From JADKIH01 sp031417555 (GTDB taxonomy: Bacteria > Bacteroidota > Bacteroidia > AKYH767-A > 2013-40CM-41-45): a DNA stretch of 27,728 bases. This document shows positions 10,001 through 16,291 of this stretch, piece after piece. Position numbers and translations under genes: made by a program. Within the stretch, counting starts at the first letter, position 1. Every line of letters starts with the position of its first letter. The stretch covers positions 1-27,728 of the forward strand of contig JANOVV010000049.1 in the NCBI GenBank assembly GCA_031417555.1. Direction: 5' to 3'. Under the pieces are notes generated by a model that ran no database searches, had not been told where the DNA came from, and was given only the letters and a program-made list of their open reading frames with translations.

Positions 10001-11211
10001 AGATTTAATAATTCATTGGAACTGTCGGAAGGCGCCTGAATCCCTGTCGGATTATTACTTACAAAAGTCTGCGACGGATCTGGATTAAATTCACCGAGGT
10101 CAGCGAAGGCAAAAATATTTCTGTTCTGATTATTTTGTGAACTGACATAACTGCGTGAAGTAACCCAGACTTCAATTTTTGTAATGTTTACAGAAGATGA
10201 AACACGATTCAGGTCACGCAATGACTGATCGTAAGAATTTACAAAACTCTGAGCAAGAAAAAAGTGCTTATTCTCTTCGTACTGATCCGCTTTTATATCA
10301 AAGGCAGTTGACTGAGCACCGCCTTGTACATTGATGGTTTCGGGTTTGCCTTTTTGCTGTGAGAACAGTGCTGTAACAGTAAGTTTACCAAATTGCAATT
10401 GTGTTTTAATTCCGAAAAGACTTTGAGAACCTTGTATGAGCTGGCTGTTAAGCGGCATTGTAATATTTCCGGCTTCAATCTTTTTAATAATGTCATCCTC
10501 ATAACCGGTGTATTCGATCTTCATTTTATTTTCGAAGTCGAAGGTAGATTCAGTATTGTAATTAGTAGTCAGTTTCATTTTATCGCCGATGTTTGCGATA
10601 ACATTCATCTGAATCTTTTCTTTGAAATCAAACGTTGTTACTTTTCTTTGTTGTGTAGGAATTGAAGGGTTCTCACTGTTTGCAACATTTATGGCAAAAC
10701 TTAATTCTGCAGATCCTTGCGGACGAATATCAATTGTATTTCCACCAAAAATTCTATCGAAGATTATACTGTTGACAGTAATTTTAGGAGCATATGCTTT
10801 CTTGTTCAGTGCATCATCTTCTCCTGCACGTTGTCTCCAGTATTCGTTTGTAGAATTATGAAATTCATTATCAATGAACTCTTCGAATGTCATATAGGAT
10901 GGATTTCTGTAATACAGTTTTCCCATATTTTCATTGATATTATATCTGTTATTATCGGGATCGTATTGAACATCTGTTTTGATATTCGCAGGGTCTTTCA
11001 TATACATCGGACTTTTTCCCGATGGATCAGCATAATGATCACCGTAACGGTCATGAAGAGGATAATGTAATTGTGTACTATCAGAATCAGGCGCAGCTTC
11101 TGTCGATGATTCAGCACGTAAAGGTCCGAATGGTTTTCCGGAACCCCATACTGAAACCAGCATAGACATAGCACATCCAATCCCAAAGAAATATTGCTTC
11201 ACTCTTTTCAA
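4015..11211 (-). CDS. sprA: SprA, type IX secretion system outer-membrane translocon
   Basis: SprA (also called Sov) is the very large outer-membrane beta-barrel through which type IX secretion cargo leaves the cell; in gliding species it also exports the adhesins. The 2398-residue length matches known SprA proteins (roughly 2300-2500). A signal peptide covers about residues 1-24 (basic MKRVK, then a hydrophobic stretch), followed by an SSTEAAPDSDS-type linker and the SprA N-terminal region (SPMYMKDPANIKTDVQYDPD). Long alternating beta-strand patterns continue to the end, and the C-terminus GVSIRFTLAQ ends in a typical barrel strand. The reading frame is intact. It lies 118 bp downstream of ruvA with no clear promoter between. 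Whether the organism glides cannot be judged from this window. Confidence 0.96.
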   Translation of the reverse strand: MKRVKQYFFGIGCAMSMLVSVWGSGKPFGPLRAESSTEAAPDSDSTQLHYPLHDRYGDHYADPSGKSPMYMKDPANIKTDVQYDPDNNRYNINENMGKLYYRNPSYMTFEEFIDNEFHNSTNEYWRQRAGEDDALNKKAYAPKITVNSIIFDRIFGGNTIDIRPQGSAELSFAINVANSENPSIPTQQRKVTTFDFKEKIQMNVIANIGDKMKLTTNYNTESTFDFENKMKIEYTGYEDDIIKKIEAGNITMPLNSQLIQGSQSLFGIKTQLQFGKLTVTALFSQQKGKPETINVQGGAQSTAFDIKADQYEENKHFFLAQSFVNSYDQSLRDLNRVSSSVNITKIEVWVTSRSYVSSQNNQNRNIFAFADLGEFNPDPSQTFVSNNPTGIQAPSDSSNELLNLLNTNINGGLSQLRRISNSTLLLSAVSGNNFTPTKNFETVENARLLQQSEYTLNPRLGYISLNSKLRSNDVLAVAFEYTINGQAHRVGELTGSSGVSGDSALFVKLIHSSNFTPKNYTWDLMMKNIYSLGGYNISQEKFRLDVLYQDDRIGGNINYIPTGCDQVKGIPLLSLLNLDDLNTQLNPQPDGVFDFVSGITINPQAGRIIFPVREPFGSYIRGKFCIDPAQEAIYVYDALYDSTKTAAQQQPEKNKFTLRGSFQSSSGSEIPLNAVNIPVGSVKVTAGGRTLVENSDYTVDYTLGRVKIINDGILKSNTPIQINLESNSLFALQTKSLLGTRLEYAFNKDLQVGGTFMHMYEKPLTQKVNVGDEPISNTVWGLDGNYRRESRFLTKLLDKLPFYSTKETSSLTFSGEVAQIIPGHANAVGKTGISYIDDFEGAITPLDLKNPTSWYLSAVPKGQIEPTMFPEADEDSITSGLNRAKIAWYYVDPIFQHSQSNTPENADADQRSNNFVREVIQTEIFPNVLRSTPQSITCMNVAFYPSEKGPYNYDVTPGPYSKGVDAAGNLLTPESRWGGIMRKIETTDFESNNIEFIQFWMMDPFTTNTPNDGSGGELFFDIGSLSEDILKDGHKSFENGLPAGTNNYTVSPSPWGVYANVQSIVNAFDNDNASRAAQDVGLDGINDAKERDQFNSSLNAYIQQFGQGSQAYQKANADPSSDNYLYFLDGSYDGPGVGILDRYKRWNGQEGNSVTSGGSNLSIYSATPDAEDINRDNNMNTYENYFQYKVVLKPGNLVVGQNYITDEIIAPVRLDNGTNTQTKWYQFKIPIKFPNSTIGGPELTNIEFVRLFMKNFQKPVICRFAKLEFLRGEWRRYQFSLLQPGVYSPTPEVPGGTTFDISTVSIEENGARSPFNYVLPPGIEKERDPSAPALTSVNEQSLSLKVCDLEDGDARAAYRNTQFDIRSYKKLKMFIHAESAIGQTALNDGDLHAFIRLGSDFNDNYYEFDIPLKISTPGTNNPSETWPEINDLEIDLQKLISTKLSRNNAQSGSLLAPYKIIDGDRTITVKGTPNLSNVRSIMLGIRNPKDPSGTGAKLCGEVWFNELRLSDFDEAGGWASTARVTAKLADLGTMAISGNHSTAGWGSIEKKVSERDRETKSSYDFSTSIELGKFLPDKSGIKIPMYFGYSEAKVSPQYNPLDPDVLLSQTLAATKNPEKRDEISKTVQDYTQRKSLNFTNIRKTKTGKNAKPHIYDVENLNFTYAYTENYQRNYNTEYAIAKTYQGIVGYNFNSASKPIAPLEKNKSTVLASKWLKLIKDFNFNPIPTGLSFRATLDRTYSETQLRDNSGLDFALKPTIDKTYFMQRNYGVNWDLARSLKIEFNADAKAIIDEPQGRIDTKNERDSIMTNLRNLGRLDYYHQNTRATYTIPFTKIPLLDWISGNVSYSGDYNWKASPLVKKDSLSNELIPDTNWANTIQNSQTIGFGANITFANLYNKSAYLKKINSNVVPLKPAPRPKIKLPSDSLSTNKDSLKTKPSIFEPIIKGIAKTLMMVKTASANYSETNGTLLPGFRPRPDYIGNDYGFKGGPPAPGYGFIFGSQRDIRDDGVRYHWLTEDTTLNSFFTLTKLQNLTLRLTIEPLKSLKIELNGSRNFTRNHSEYYKFQPSTREFIGSSPTETGSFSISYFTWNTHFIKDAKDYSNKNFEQFVKNRAELSKLLDDENPNLSRPGSNGYGLTQKEVITYSFLAAYSGRSPTKSIIDLFPNIPRPNWRVTYDGLSKMKFFQSFLQTLTISHGYRSVYSINSFSRNLLYEDEFKNGHPSNTDTIGNFIPKLDIQQITISEQLAPLIGIDMTWKNSLQTRFEIKRDRTLSLAYSNIQVTEIRGIEYTIGLGYKFKKVTLPFKVGGNKKLSNDMTVKADITLRNSTTILRKVIEGTNQPSAGSKNLKIRLTADYPINERFNIQGFYDYDATEPFVSSSYPTSNTRAGVSIRFTLAQ

Positions 11212-11329
11212 GGGTAAATAATTAATTAATGTGATGCTTAATAATTAAAAAAGTAGAGTTCAGACGATATTTTTCCGTTTTTAAAGCGAGGCCTAAAATA
11301 GCTTTTTTAGCAGTTCAAAAAACAAAGTT

Positions 11330-11911
11330 TTAAAGCGCTTTTAAGGCATTTTTTATAAGGTCTTCTACATTTGCCGATGGACTGGTTTTAAGGATTGATT
11401 CCAGCGTTCGGTCAATGTTATTTCTTGCAAATCCGAGAGTTAGGAGAGCAGCCATTGCCTCATCTTTTACCCTTAAGTGAGCAATAAAAGGTGCGCTTTG
11501 TGTACCAGCCTCTTTTCTCAGCTTACTTTTCAGTTCAAGAATTACTCTTTGGGCAGTTTTTTCGCCTATTCCTTTGATTCCCTGAAGCTTTTTAGCCTGT
11601 TCGCTGATTATACACGATTCTATTTCGACAACAGTCATGGATGATAACATCATGCGTGCAGTATTGCATCCTATGCCGGAAACCGTAATAAGCAGACGGA
11701 AGAGTCTTCTTTCGTCTTCATCAACGAAGCCGTATAACGTATGAGCATCTTCCGTTATTTGAAGATGTGTTAAAATAAGAATGTGCTCTTTGTCAGAGAT
11801 TTTGGAATATGTATTCACAGATATATTTACAAAATATCCGACACCTGAACATTCAACGATTATAAATGCAGGATTTTTTTCAAGAATTTTTCCGGAGAGA
11901 TGGTTAAGCAC
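11330..11911 (-). CDS. ruvA: Holliday junction DNA-binding protein RuvA
   Basis: RuvA binds four-way junctions as a tetramer and loads RuvB. The protein has 193 residues: an N-terminal OB fold (residues about 1-62, with CSGVGYFVNIS), two helix-hairpin-helix motifs (VSGIGCNTARMML and LQGIKGIGEKTAQRVILELKSKL, in the 70s and around 108-131) and the flexible C-terminal RuvB-binding domain. Translation starts at GTG, since the first residues (M-L-N-H-L-S-G-K) match the family's usual M-I-N-H-L start. It lies between the malic enzyme gene, 150 bp upstream, and sprA. ruvB is also in this window but in the opposite direction, so the pair is not an operon here. Confidence 0.96.
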   Translation of the reverse strand: MLNHLSGKILEKNPAFIIVECSGVGYFVNISVNTYSKISDKEHILILTHLQITEDAHTLYGFVDEDERRLFRLLITVSGIGCNTARMMLSSMTVVEIESCIISEQAKKLQGIKGIGEKTAQRVILELKSKLRKEAGTQSAPFIAHLRVKDEAMAALLTLGFARNNIDRTLESILKTSPSANVEDLIKNALKAL

Positions 11912-11923
11912 TGGTGGTTTTAG

Positions 11924-12058
11924 TTTTTAGTCTTGAGATTTTAGTCTTGAGACTTGAGAGGGATTAATTTAAAGAGATACAAAATACAAACAATCGATAG
12001 ATACTTTCAAAAATTTTTTCAACACCCTTCTAAAGACTAAAGACTAAAGACTAAAAAA
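11924..12058. repeat. 7-bp-phased inverted arrays between maeB and ruvA
   Basis: Just downstream of the maeB stop, AAGACTA is repeated three times in tandem (12033-12053). About 100 bp further toward ruvA the complementary sense appears: TTAGTCTT occurs twice, 14 bp apart, at about 11927-11952, with degenerate heptamers between. TTTTTAGTCTT (11924-11934) and AAGACTAAAAA (12047-12057) form a perfect 11-bp inverted repeat with a spacer of about 110 bp. No gene lies between. The arrangement could fold as a long-loop stem in the maeB-ruvA transcript. Confidence 0.6.
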
Positions 12059-12061
12059 CTA

Positions 12062-14332
12062 CTACCCTTTTTTCCTCGATTGTGCATCTACAACAGCAAT
12101 TGTAACCATATTTACAATTTCTCTGACAGAGCTTCCCAATTGAAGAACGTGAACAGGCTTTTTCATGCCGAGTAGAATTGGACCGATGGCTTCTGCTGCT
12201 CCCATTTCCTGAAGAAGTTTATAAGCAATGTTTCCTGCTTCCAAATTCGGGAAAATTAATGTATTCGCTCCGTCTTTGGATAATTCACAGAATGGGAAAT
12301 TATCGGATAGCAATGCAGGATTTAAAGCAAAATTTGCTTGCAACTCTCCATCGACCATCATACCGGGATATTTCTGTTGCAGAATTGCCACAGCATCTCT
12401 TACTTTCTGCGCCGGAGCATCGTTGGAAGATCCGAAATTTGAAAATGACAGAAGAGCAATACGTGGTTTTATATTAAATTGTTGAACTGCCCAAGCTGTA
12501 AGTACTGTAATCTCTGCAAGGTCTTCTGCCGTCGGATTTACATTGACTGTTGTATCCGCAAAAAACACAGGGCCTTTCTTTGTAATCATAATGTACATGC
12601 CGGCAACTTTTTTTACATCGTCTTGTGTACCGATTATTTGTAACGCCGGGCGAATAGTATCGCTGTATTTTCTTGTTAATCCGGAGATCATTGCATCAGC
12701 TTCACCGGTTTCAACCATCATGGCGCCATAATAATTCCGTTCATTCATGATCTTCTTGGCTTCGTATAATGTAAACCCTCTTCTCTTCCTCTTCCGGAAA
12801 AATAAGTCGCCGAAAATAGTACGATTTTCTTCTTCCTGACGTGGATCAATTACAAGTGTATCGCCAAGATCAAGGCTGTTTTCCTGAATCAGTCGCGCAA
12901 TCTTTTCTTTATTACCAAGTAGAATAGGTCTGGCAATACCTTCGTCACGCACTATTTGCGCAGCTTTCAGAATTTTATAAGTATCCGCTTCAGTGAAAAC
13001 AATTCGCTGTGGATTTTGTTTTGCTTTACTGGTAACAACACGAATTAATTTATTGTCTAAGCCGAGACGTTTTCTCAATTCATCAATATAATTTGCCCAG
13101 TTTTTTATAGGTGATAATGCTACACCTGATTCCATAGCCGCTTTAGCTACAGCCGGAGCTACTGTGCTAATCAAACGCGGATCGAGCGGTTTAGGGATGA
13201 TGTAATCTGTTCCGAACGTAATATTTTTTTCATTGTAAGCAAGATTGACAATTTCGGGAACAGATTCTTTTGCCAGTTCTGCAATAGCACGAACGGCAGC
13301 AAGTTTCATTGCTTCATTGATCTGTGTGGCACGAACATCCAAAGCTCCGCGGAAAATGTAAGGGAAACCAAGAACATTATTCACCTGGTTAGGGTAATCG
13401 GAACGACCTGTAGCGATGATGATATCTTCGCGTGCTGCTTGAGCATCGGGATAAGAAATCTCAGGATCTGGATTGGCGAGTGCAAATACAATTGCTTTCT
13501 TCGCCATCGAACGAACCATTTCTTTAGTGACAATATTTCCTTTCGATAAACCAAGGAAAACATCGGCATCTTTCATTGCATCTTCAAGCGTGTGAACTTT
13601 TTTCTTCGTTGCAAAAAATGTTTTATTGGCATCAAGGTCTTTACGGTCAACATGAAGTACACCGGTACTATCGGTCATTACAATATTTTCTTTTTTCGCA
13701 CCCAGAGAAATATAAAGTTTAGCGCATGAAATCGCTGAAGCTCCGGCTCCGCTTACAACAATTTTAACGTCTTCAATCTTTTTATCGGTAAGAACTAATG
13801 CATTCAGCAATGCAGCGCCGGTGATAATTGCTGTACCATGCTGATCATCGTGCATAACAGGAATATTAAGCTCTTCCTTTAGTCTTCGCTCTATTTCGAA
13901 ACACTCCGGCGCCTTTATGTCTTCCAGATTAATTCCTCCAAATGTTGGTGAAATTGCTTTTACAGTTTGCACAAATTTTTCTACATCGGTTTCAGCAATT
14001 TCAATATCAAAAACATCTATATCAGCGAATATTTTAAAGAGTAATCCTTTGCCTTCCATAACCGGCTTAGCTGCTTCGGGACCAATATTGCCTAGTCCGA
14101 GTACGGCAGTTCCATTTGAAATTACTGCAACAAGATTTCCTTTGGCAGTATATTTATATACATCGTCTGTGTTTTCTGCAATGGCAAGACAAGGAGCTGC
14201 GACACCCGGCGAATAGGCTAATGAAAGATCTCTTTGAGAGCTGTAAGGTTTTGTAGGAACGACTTCAATTTTACCGGGACGCCCTTGCGAATGATAATCA
14301 AGAGCTTCTTTGTTAAGATTTGAATCACTCAT
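12062..14332 (-). CDS. maeB: malic enzyme (decarboxylating) fused to a phosphotransacetylase-like domain
   Basis: This converts malate to pyruvate and CO2 with NAD(P)+, feeding NADPH and pyruvate to biosynthesis. The 756 residues match the two-domain MaeB type. The malic enzyme domain covers about residues 1-425: LAYSPGVAAPCLAI (38-51), the catalytic-lysine segment AAKPVMEGKGLLFK (Lys95), GGINLEDIKAP (132-142), HDDQHGTA (161-168) and the dinucleotide motif SGAGASA (194-200). The phosphotransacetylase-like domain fills the rest; in characterised MaeB proteins it acts as a regulatory site for acetyl-CoA and not as an enzyme. NADP preference is inferred from family length only. Its leader contains a promoter-like sequence and a terminator-like hairpin (separate entries). 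Confidence 0.93.
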   Translation of the reverse strand: MSDSNLNKEALDYHSQGRPGKIEVVPTKPYSSQRDLSLAYSPGVAAPCLAIAENTDDVYKYTAKGNLVAVISNGTAVLGLGNIGPEAAKPVMEGKGLLFKIFADIDVFDIEIAETDVEKFVQTVKAISPTFGGINLEDIKAPECFEIERRLKEELNIPVMHDDQHGTAIITGAALLNALVLTDKKIEDVKIVVSGAGASAISCAKLYISLGAKKENIVMTDSTGVLHVDRKDLDANKTFFATKKKVHTLEDAMKDADVFLGLSKGNIVTKEMVRSMAKKAIVFALANPDPEISYPDAQAAREDIIIATGRSDYPNQVNNVLGFPYIFRGALDVRATQINEAMKLAAVRAIAELAKESVPEIVNLAYNEKNITFGTDYIIPKPLDPRLISTVAPAVAKAAMESGVALSPIKNWANYIDELRKRLGLDNKLIRVVTSKAKQNPQRIVFTEADTYKILKAAQIVRDEGIARPILLGNKEKIARLIQENSLDLGDTLVIDPRQEEENRTIFGDLFFRKRKRRGFTLYEAKKIMNERNYYGAMMVETGEADAMISGLTRKYSDTIRPALQIIGTQDDVKKVAGMYIMITKKGPVFFADTTVNVNPTAEDLAEITVLTAWAVQQFNIKPRIALLSFSNFGSSNDAPAQKVRDAVAILQQKYPGMMVDGELQANFALNPALLSDNFPFCELSKDGANTLIFPNLEAGNIAYKLLQEMGAAEAIGPILLGMKKPVHVLQLGSSVREIVNMVTIAVVDAQSRKKG

Positions 14333-14365
14333 CCGTTTATAATGTTGTTTTCTATAAGACTAAAA

Positions 14366-14390
14366 AAGCACCCGCGAGAATCGGGTGCTT
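14366..14390 (-). terminator. intrinsic-terminator-like hairpin in the maeB leader
   Basis: Nine-bp perfect arms AAGCACCCG (14366-14374) and CGGGTGCTT (14382-14390) enclose a 7-nt loop. On the minus strand the stem is followed at once by a run of six T, so it has the form of a Rho-independent terminator. On the plus strand no T-run follows. It stands about 30 nt upstream of the maeB ATG, and no minus-strand gene is visible upstream, so it would act in the maeB leader or on a short RNA. Confidence 0.75.
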
Positions 14391-14663
14391 GGAAATTAAT
14401 TTCTTGCGGTTTTATTAAGGCAATGAACAAATATAGTCTCTTTTATTTTAAATCAAAAACCAAAATTCTGGCTTTAGGGTGTTTATTTTTCTATATTGAA
14501 TAATTAGAATTACATTTCACTCTGTTTAAGAGCATTATAAAGATTTAATGTTTGATTAATCTTTAACCGGTTCATCAATAATTTCATGTAAAAGGAAAGG
14601 GGAATTATTTTTATTTTCTTAAATTAATTTTTTAATACAAGTCATTTGAAATAGTGATTTACA
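14391..14663. other. rest of the 331-bp divergent gap between maeB and the methyltransferase gene
   Basis: Between the two divergent start codons (14333-14663) I see the terminator-like hairpin, a minus-strand promoter candidate and an imperfect dyad: TAAAGATT (14538-14545) against AATCTTTA (14558-14565), with inner bases nearly paired as well and no U-tract after it. A 26-codon plus-strand frame at 14423-14503 has no support. No plus-strand TAnnTTTG was found before the methyltransferase gene. Confidence 0.5.
14428..14459 (-). promoter_or_regulatory. promoter candidate for maeB
   Basis: On the minus strand the sequence reads TTTTTG, about 18 bp of AT-rich DNA, then TATATTTG (14435-14428). 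This is a full match to the Bacteroidota -7 consensus TAnnTTTG, with a TTTG at nearly the usual -33 distance. The predicted start near 14422 gives a leader of about 90 nt that contains the terminator-like hairpin. Confidence 0.5.
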
Positions 14664-15296
14664 ATGGACAAGAATAAAATAGCTGTAGGAGTGTTTGATA
14701 AACTTGCAACACTTTATCAGGAAAAATTTATGGATGTGAATTTGTACAGCTACACATTCGATTTTTTTTGCGACACTATTGAAAAACAAAATGCTGAATT
14801 ATTAGAAATCGCCTGCGGGCCGGGAAATATCACAAAGTATCTGTTAAACAAAAGACCTGATCTGAAAATATTTGGAATTGATTTAGCTCCGGGTATGATA
14901 GAACTAGCTAAAATAAATAATCCCACTGCTGAATTTCATTTAATGGATTGCCGCCAAATAGAAACGATAAAAAATAAATTTGATGCTATTATGTGTGGCT
15001 TCTGCCTGCCCTATCTGAATAAAAAAGAAACAATAAAATTATTAAGTGATGCTTCAATGTTGCTGAACTCAAAGGGTGTACTTTATATTAGTACGATGGA
15101 AGACGATTATAATAAATCAGGTTTCAAAAAAGGCAGTACCGGCGACGAAATATTCATGCATTTTTATCAAGCAGAATTCTTAACATCTATTCTTAAAGAA
15201 AATCATTTTAATATTCTAAAACTTGATCGCAAGGAATACGATATAGCGGATGGAACAAGAACTACAGACTTGATAATTATTGCAGAAAAAGTATAA
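14664..15296 (+). CDS. class I SAM-dependent methyltransferase, substrate unknown
   Basis: The 210-residue protein has a Rossmann-type methyltransferase core. Motif I, LLEIACGPGNITKYL, spans residues 46-60 with the glycine-rich ACGPG at 50-54. Asp73 (GIDLAPGMI) sits where the family binds the ribose of S-adenosylmethionine. MDCRQIE (94-100) and FDAIMCGFCLPYL follow as motifs II and III. It resembles the broad UbiE/BioC-like group of small-molecule methyltransferases, but nothing fixes the substrate. It is a lone gene, divergent from maeB and separated from the next gene by 168 bp, so the neighbours give no clue. Confidence 0.85.
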   Translation: MDKNKIAVGVFDKLATLYQEKFMDVNLYSYTFDFFCDTIEKQNAELLEIACGPGNITKYLLNKRPDLKIFGIDLAPGMIELAKINNPTAEFHLMDCRQIETIKNKFDAIMCGFCLPYLNKKETIKLLSDASMLLNSKGVLYISTMEDDYNKSGFKKGSTGDEIFMHFYQAEFLTSILKENHFNILKLDRKEYDIADGTRTTDLIIIAEKV

Positions 15297-15352
15297 AAGG
15301 AAAATTATGAAATATTTATTTCTGAATTAGGAATAATTGAGTTCCTAAGTAA

Positions 15353-15402
15353 TTTTACGCTGCGTATCGTTGCGAAACTTCGCGTACTTTGCGTTAAAAT
15401 CC
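15353..15402. repeat. 9-bp-phased TGCG array with inverted ends
   Basis: Four units, CTGCGTATC, GTTGCGAAA, CTTCGCGTA and CTTTGCGTT, follow each other without gaps from 15360 to 15395. The flanks TTTTACGC (15353-15360) and GCGTTAAAA (15392-15400) are near-complementary. The array lies between the methyltransferase and the beta-barrel gene and resembles the TCTGCG array at 1062. Confidence 0.55.
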
Positions 15403-15464
15403 AACACTGAATTAGCTCTATATTTAAAATAAAATTTGCTAATTAAATTTATAATATTGCAAAT

Positions 15465-16055
15465 ATGAAACTCAAAATTCTATTTTTATTTTTTATTTTT
15501 ACAACCCATTTTCTTTTCGCCCAAAGCTTTAATGCCGGTTTAAGATTCGGAGTTAGTGGTTCACAGGTAAATGGTGATAATTTAACCGGTTTTAATAAAG
15601 CAGGTTTATTAGCAGGTGCATTCGTCAACAGAAATTTTTCAGATCATTTTTCTATGCAAATGGAAATGATTTATATTCAAAAAGGAAGTCGCAAGCCGAC
15701 AGACATCAATAATAATTATTACCGGTTAAGAGTACATTATATTGAAGTTCCTTTGCTGGTTTTATTTCATGCTTCAAAAAAAATCGACTTTACTGCAGGG
15801 CCATCTTTTAGTACCTTGATTTTTTCGGAAGAGAATGATGAATTTGGCGTCTTCCGTGATTCGCCTCCTTTTAAAAAATTTGAACTCTCCGGAAATGCAG
15901 GAATCATTTATAAGTTAGATGATAAATGGTCTTTTGATGGAAGATACAGTCATTCAATTACAACCATAAGGCCATATCCAGGTACATTTTCAACTTTTTT
16001 CGATCGTGGACAATACAATGTTTTAATAGAATTTTCTATGGTTTATCAGTTTTGA
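15465..16055 (+). CDS. outer-membrane beta-barrel protein, PorT-like family
   Basis: This 196-residue protein begins with a clear signal peptide (basic start, hydrophobic core to about residue 17, cleavage probably after AQ at 19-20). The mature part alternates glycine/aromatic beta strands (AGLRFGVSGSQV, SMQMEMIYIQKGSR, VHYIEVPLLVLFHA, IDFTAGPSFSTLIF) and ends in a barrel strand with terminal Phe (VLIEFSMVYQF). This is the pattern of the small eight-stranded Bacteroidota barrels often annotated as porin family or PorT. The family is large and most members are uncharacterised, so it should not be named PorT of the type IX system without synteny or orthology evidence. It appears to be monocistronic. 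Confidence 0.85.
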   Translation: MKLKILFLFFIFTTHFLFAQSFNAGLRFGVSGSQVNGDNLTGFNKAGLLAGAFVNRNFSDHFSMQMEMIYIQKGSRKPTDINNNYYRLRVHYIEVPLLVLFHASKKIDFTAGPSFSTLIFSEENDEFGVFRDSPPFKKFELSGNAGIIYKLDDKWSFDGRYSHSITTIRPYPGTFSTFFDRGQYNVLIEFSMVYQF

Positions 16056-16084
16056 TTATGAATTGTGACAACTTTATAAATAGA

Positions 16085-16121
16085 ACACGGATTGAATAGA
16101 TTAGACGGGTTTACACGGATT
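16085..16121. repeat. 9-bp-phased repeat (ACACGGATT type)
   Basis: The units ACACGGATT, GAATAGATT, AGACGGGTT and TACACGGATT run from 16085 to 16121, keeping a 9-bp phase except for one extra base in the last. It lies between the beta-barrel gene and deoC. I recall similar CACGGATT strings as common intergenic repeats in bacterial genomes; their role is unknown to me. Confidence 0.5.
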
Positions 16122-16291
16122 TTTAAACGAACAGTAATTCGATTAATAATAAATCAGAAAAAGAGTAGTAAGAATCAAACAACAAACACCATAAACTTTT
16201 CCACGTTTTTACATTATTAATTAAAAAAGCTGATTAATTTTTTCAAGTCTTTATTTGTACATTCGTAGACGTGAATTGCCCAATGAAATAA

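Noticed and set aside
14423..14503. 26-codon plus-strand frame starting MNKYSLFYFK
   Set aside because: Too short, lies across the maeB promoter candidate, and shows no recognisable domain; probably chance.
15465..16055. Assignment of the beta-barrel protein as the type IX component PorT
   Set aside because: The PorT-like barrel family is large; position and sequence here give no specific link to the secretion system.
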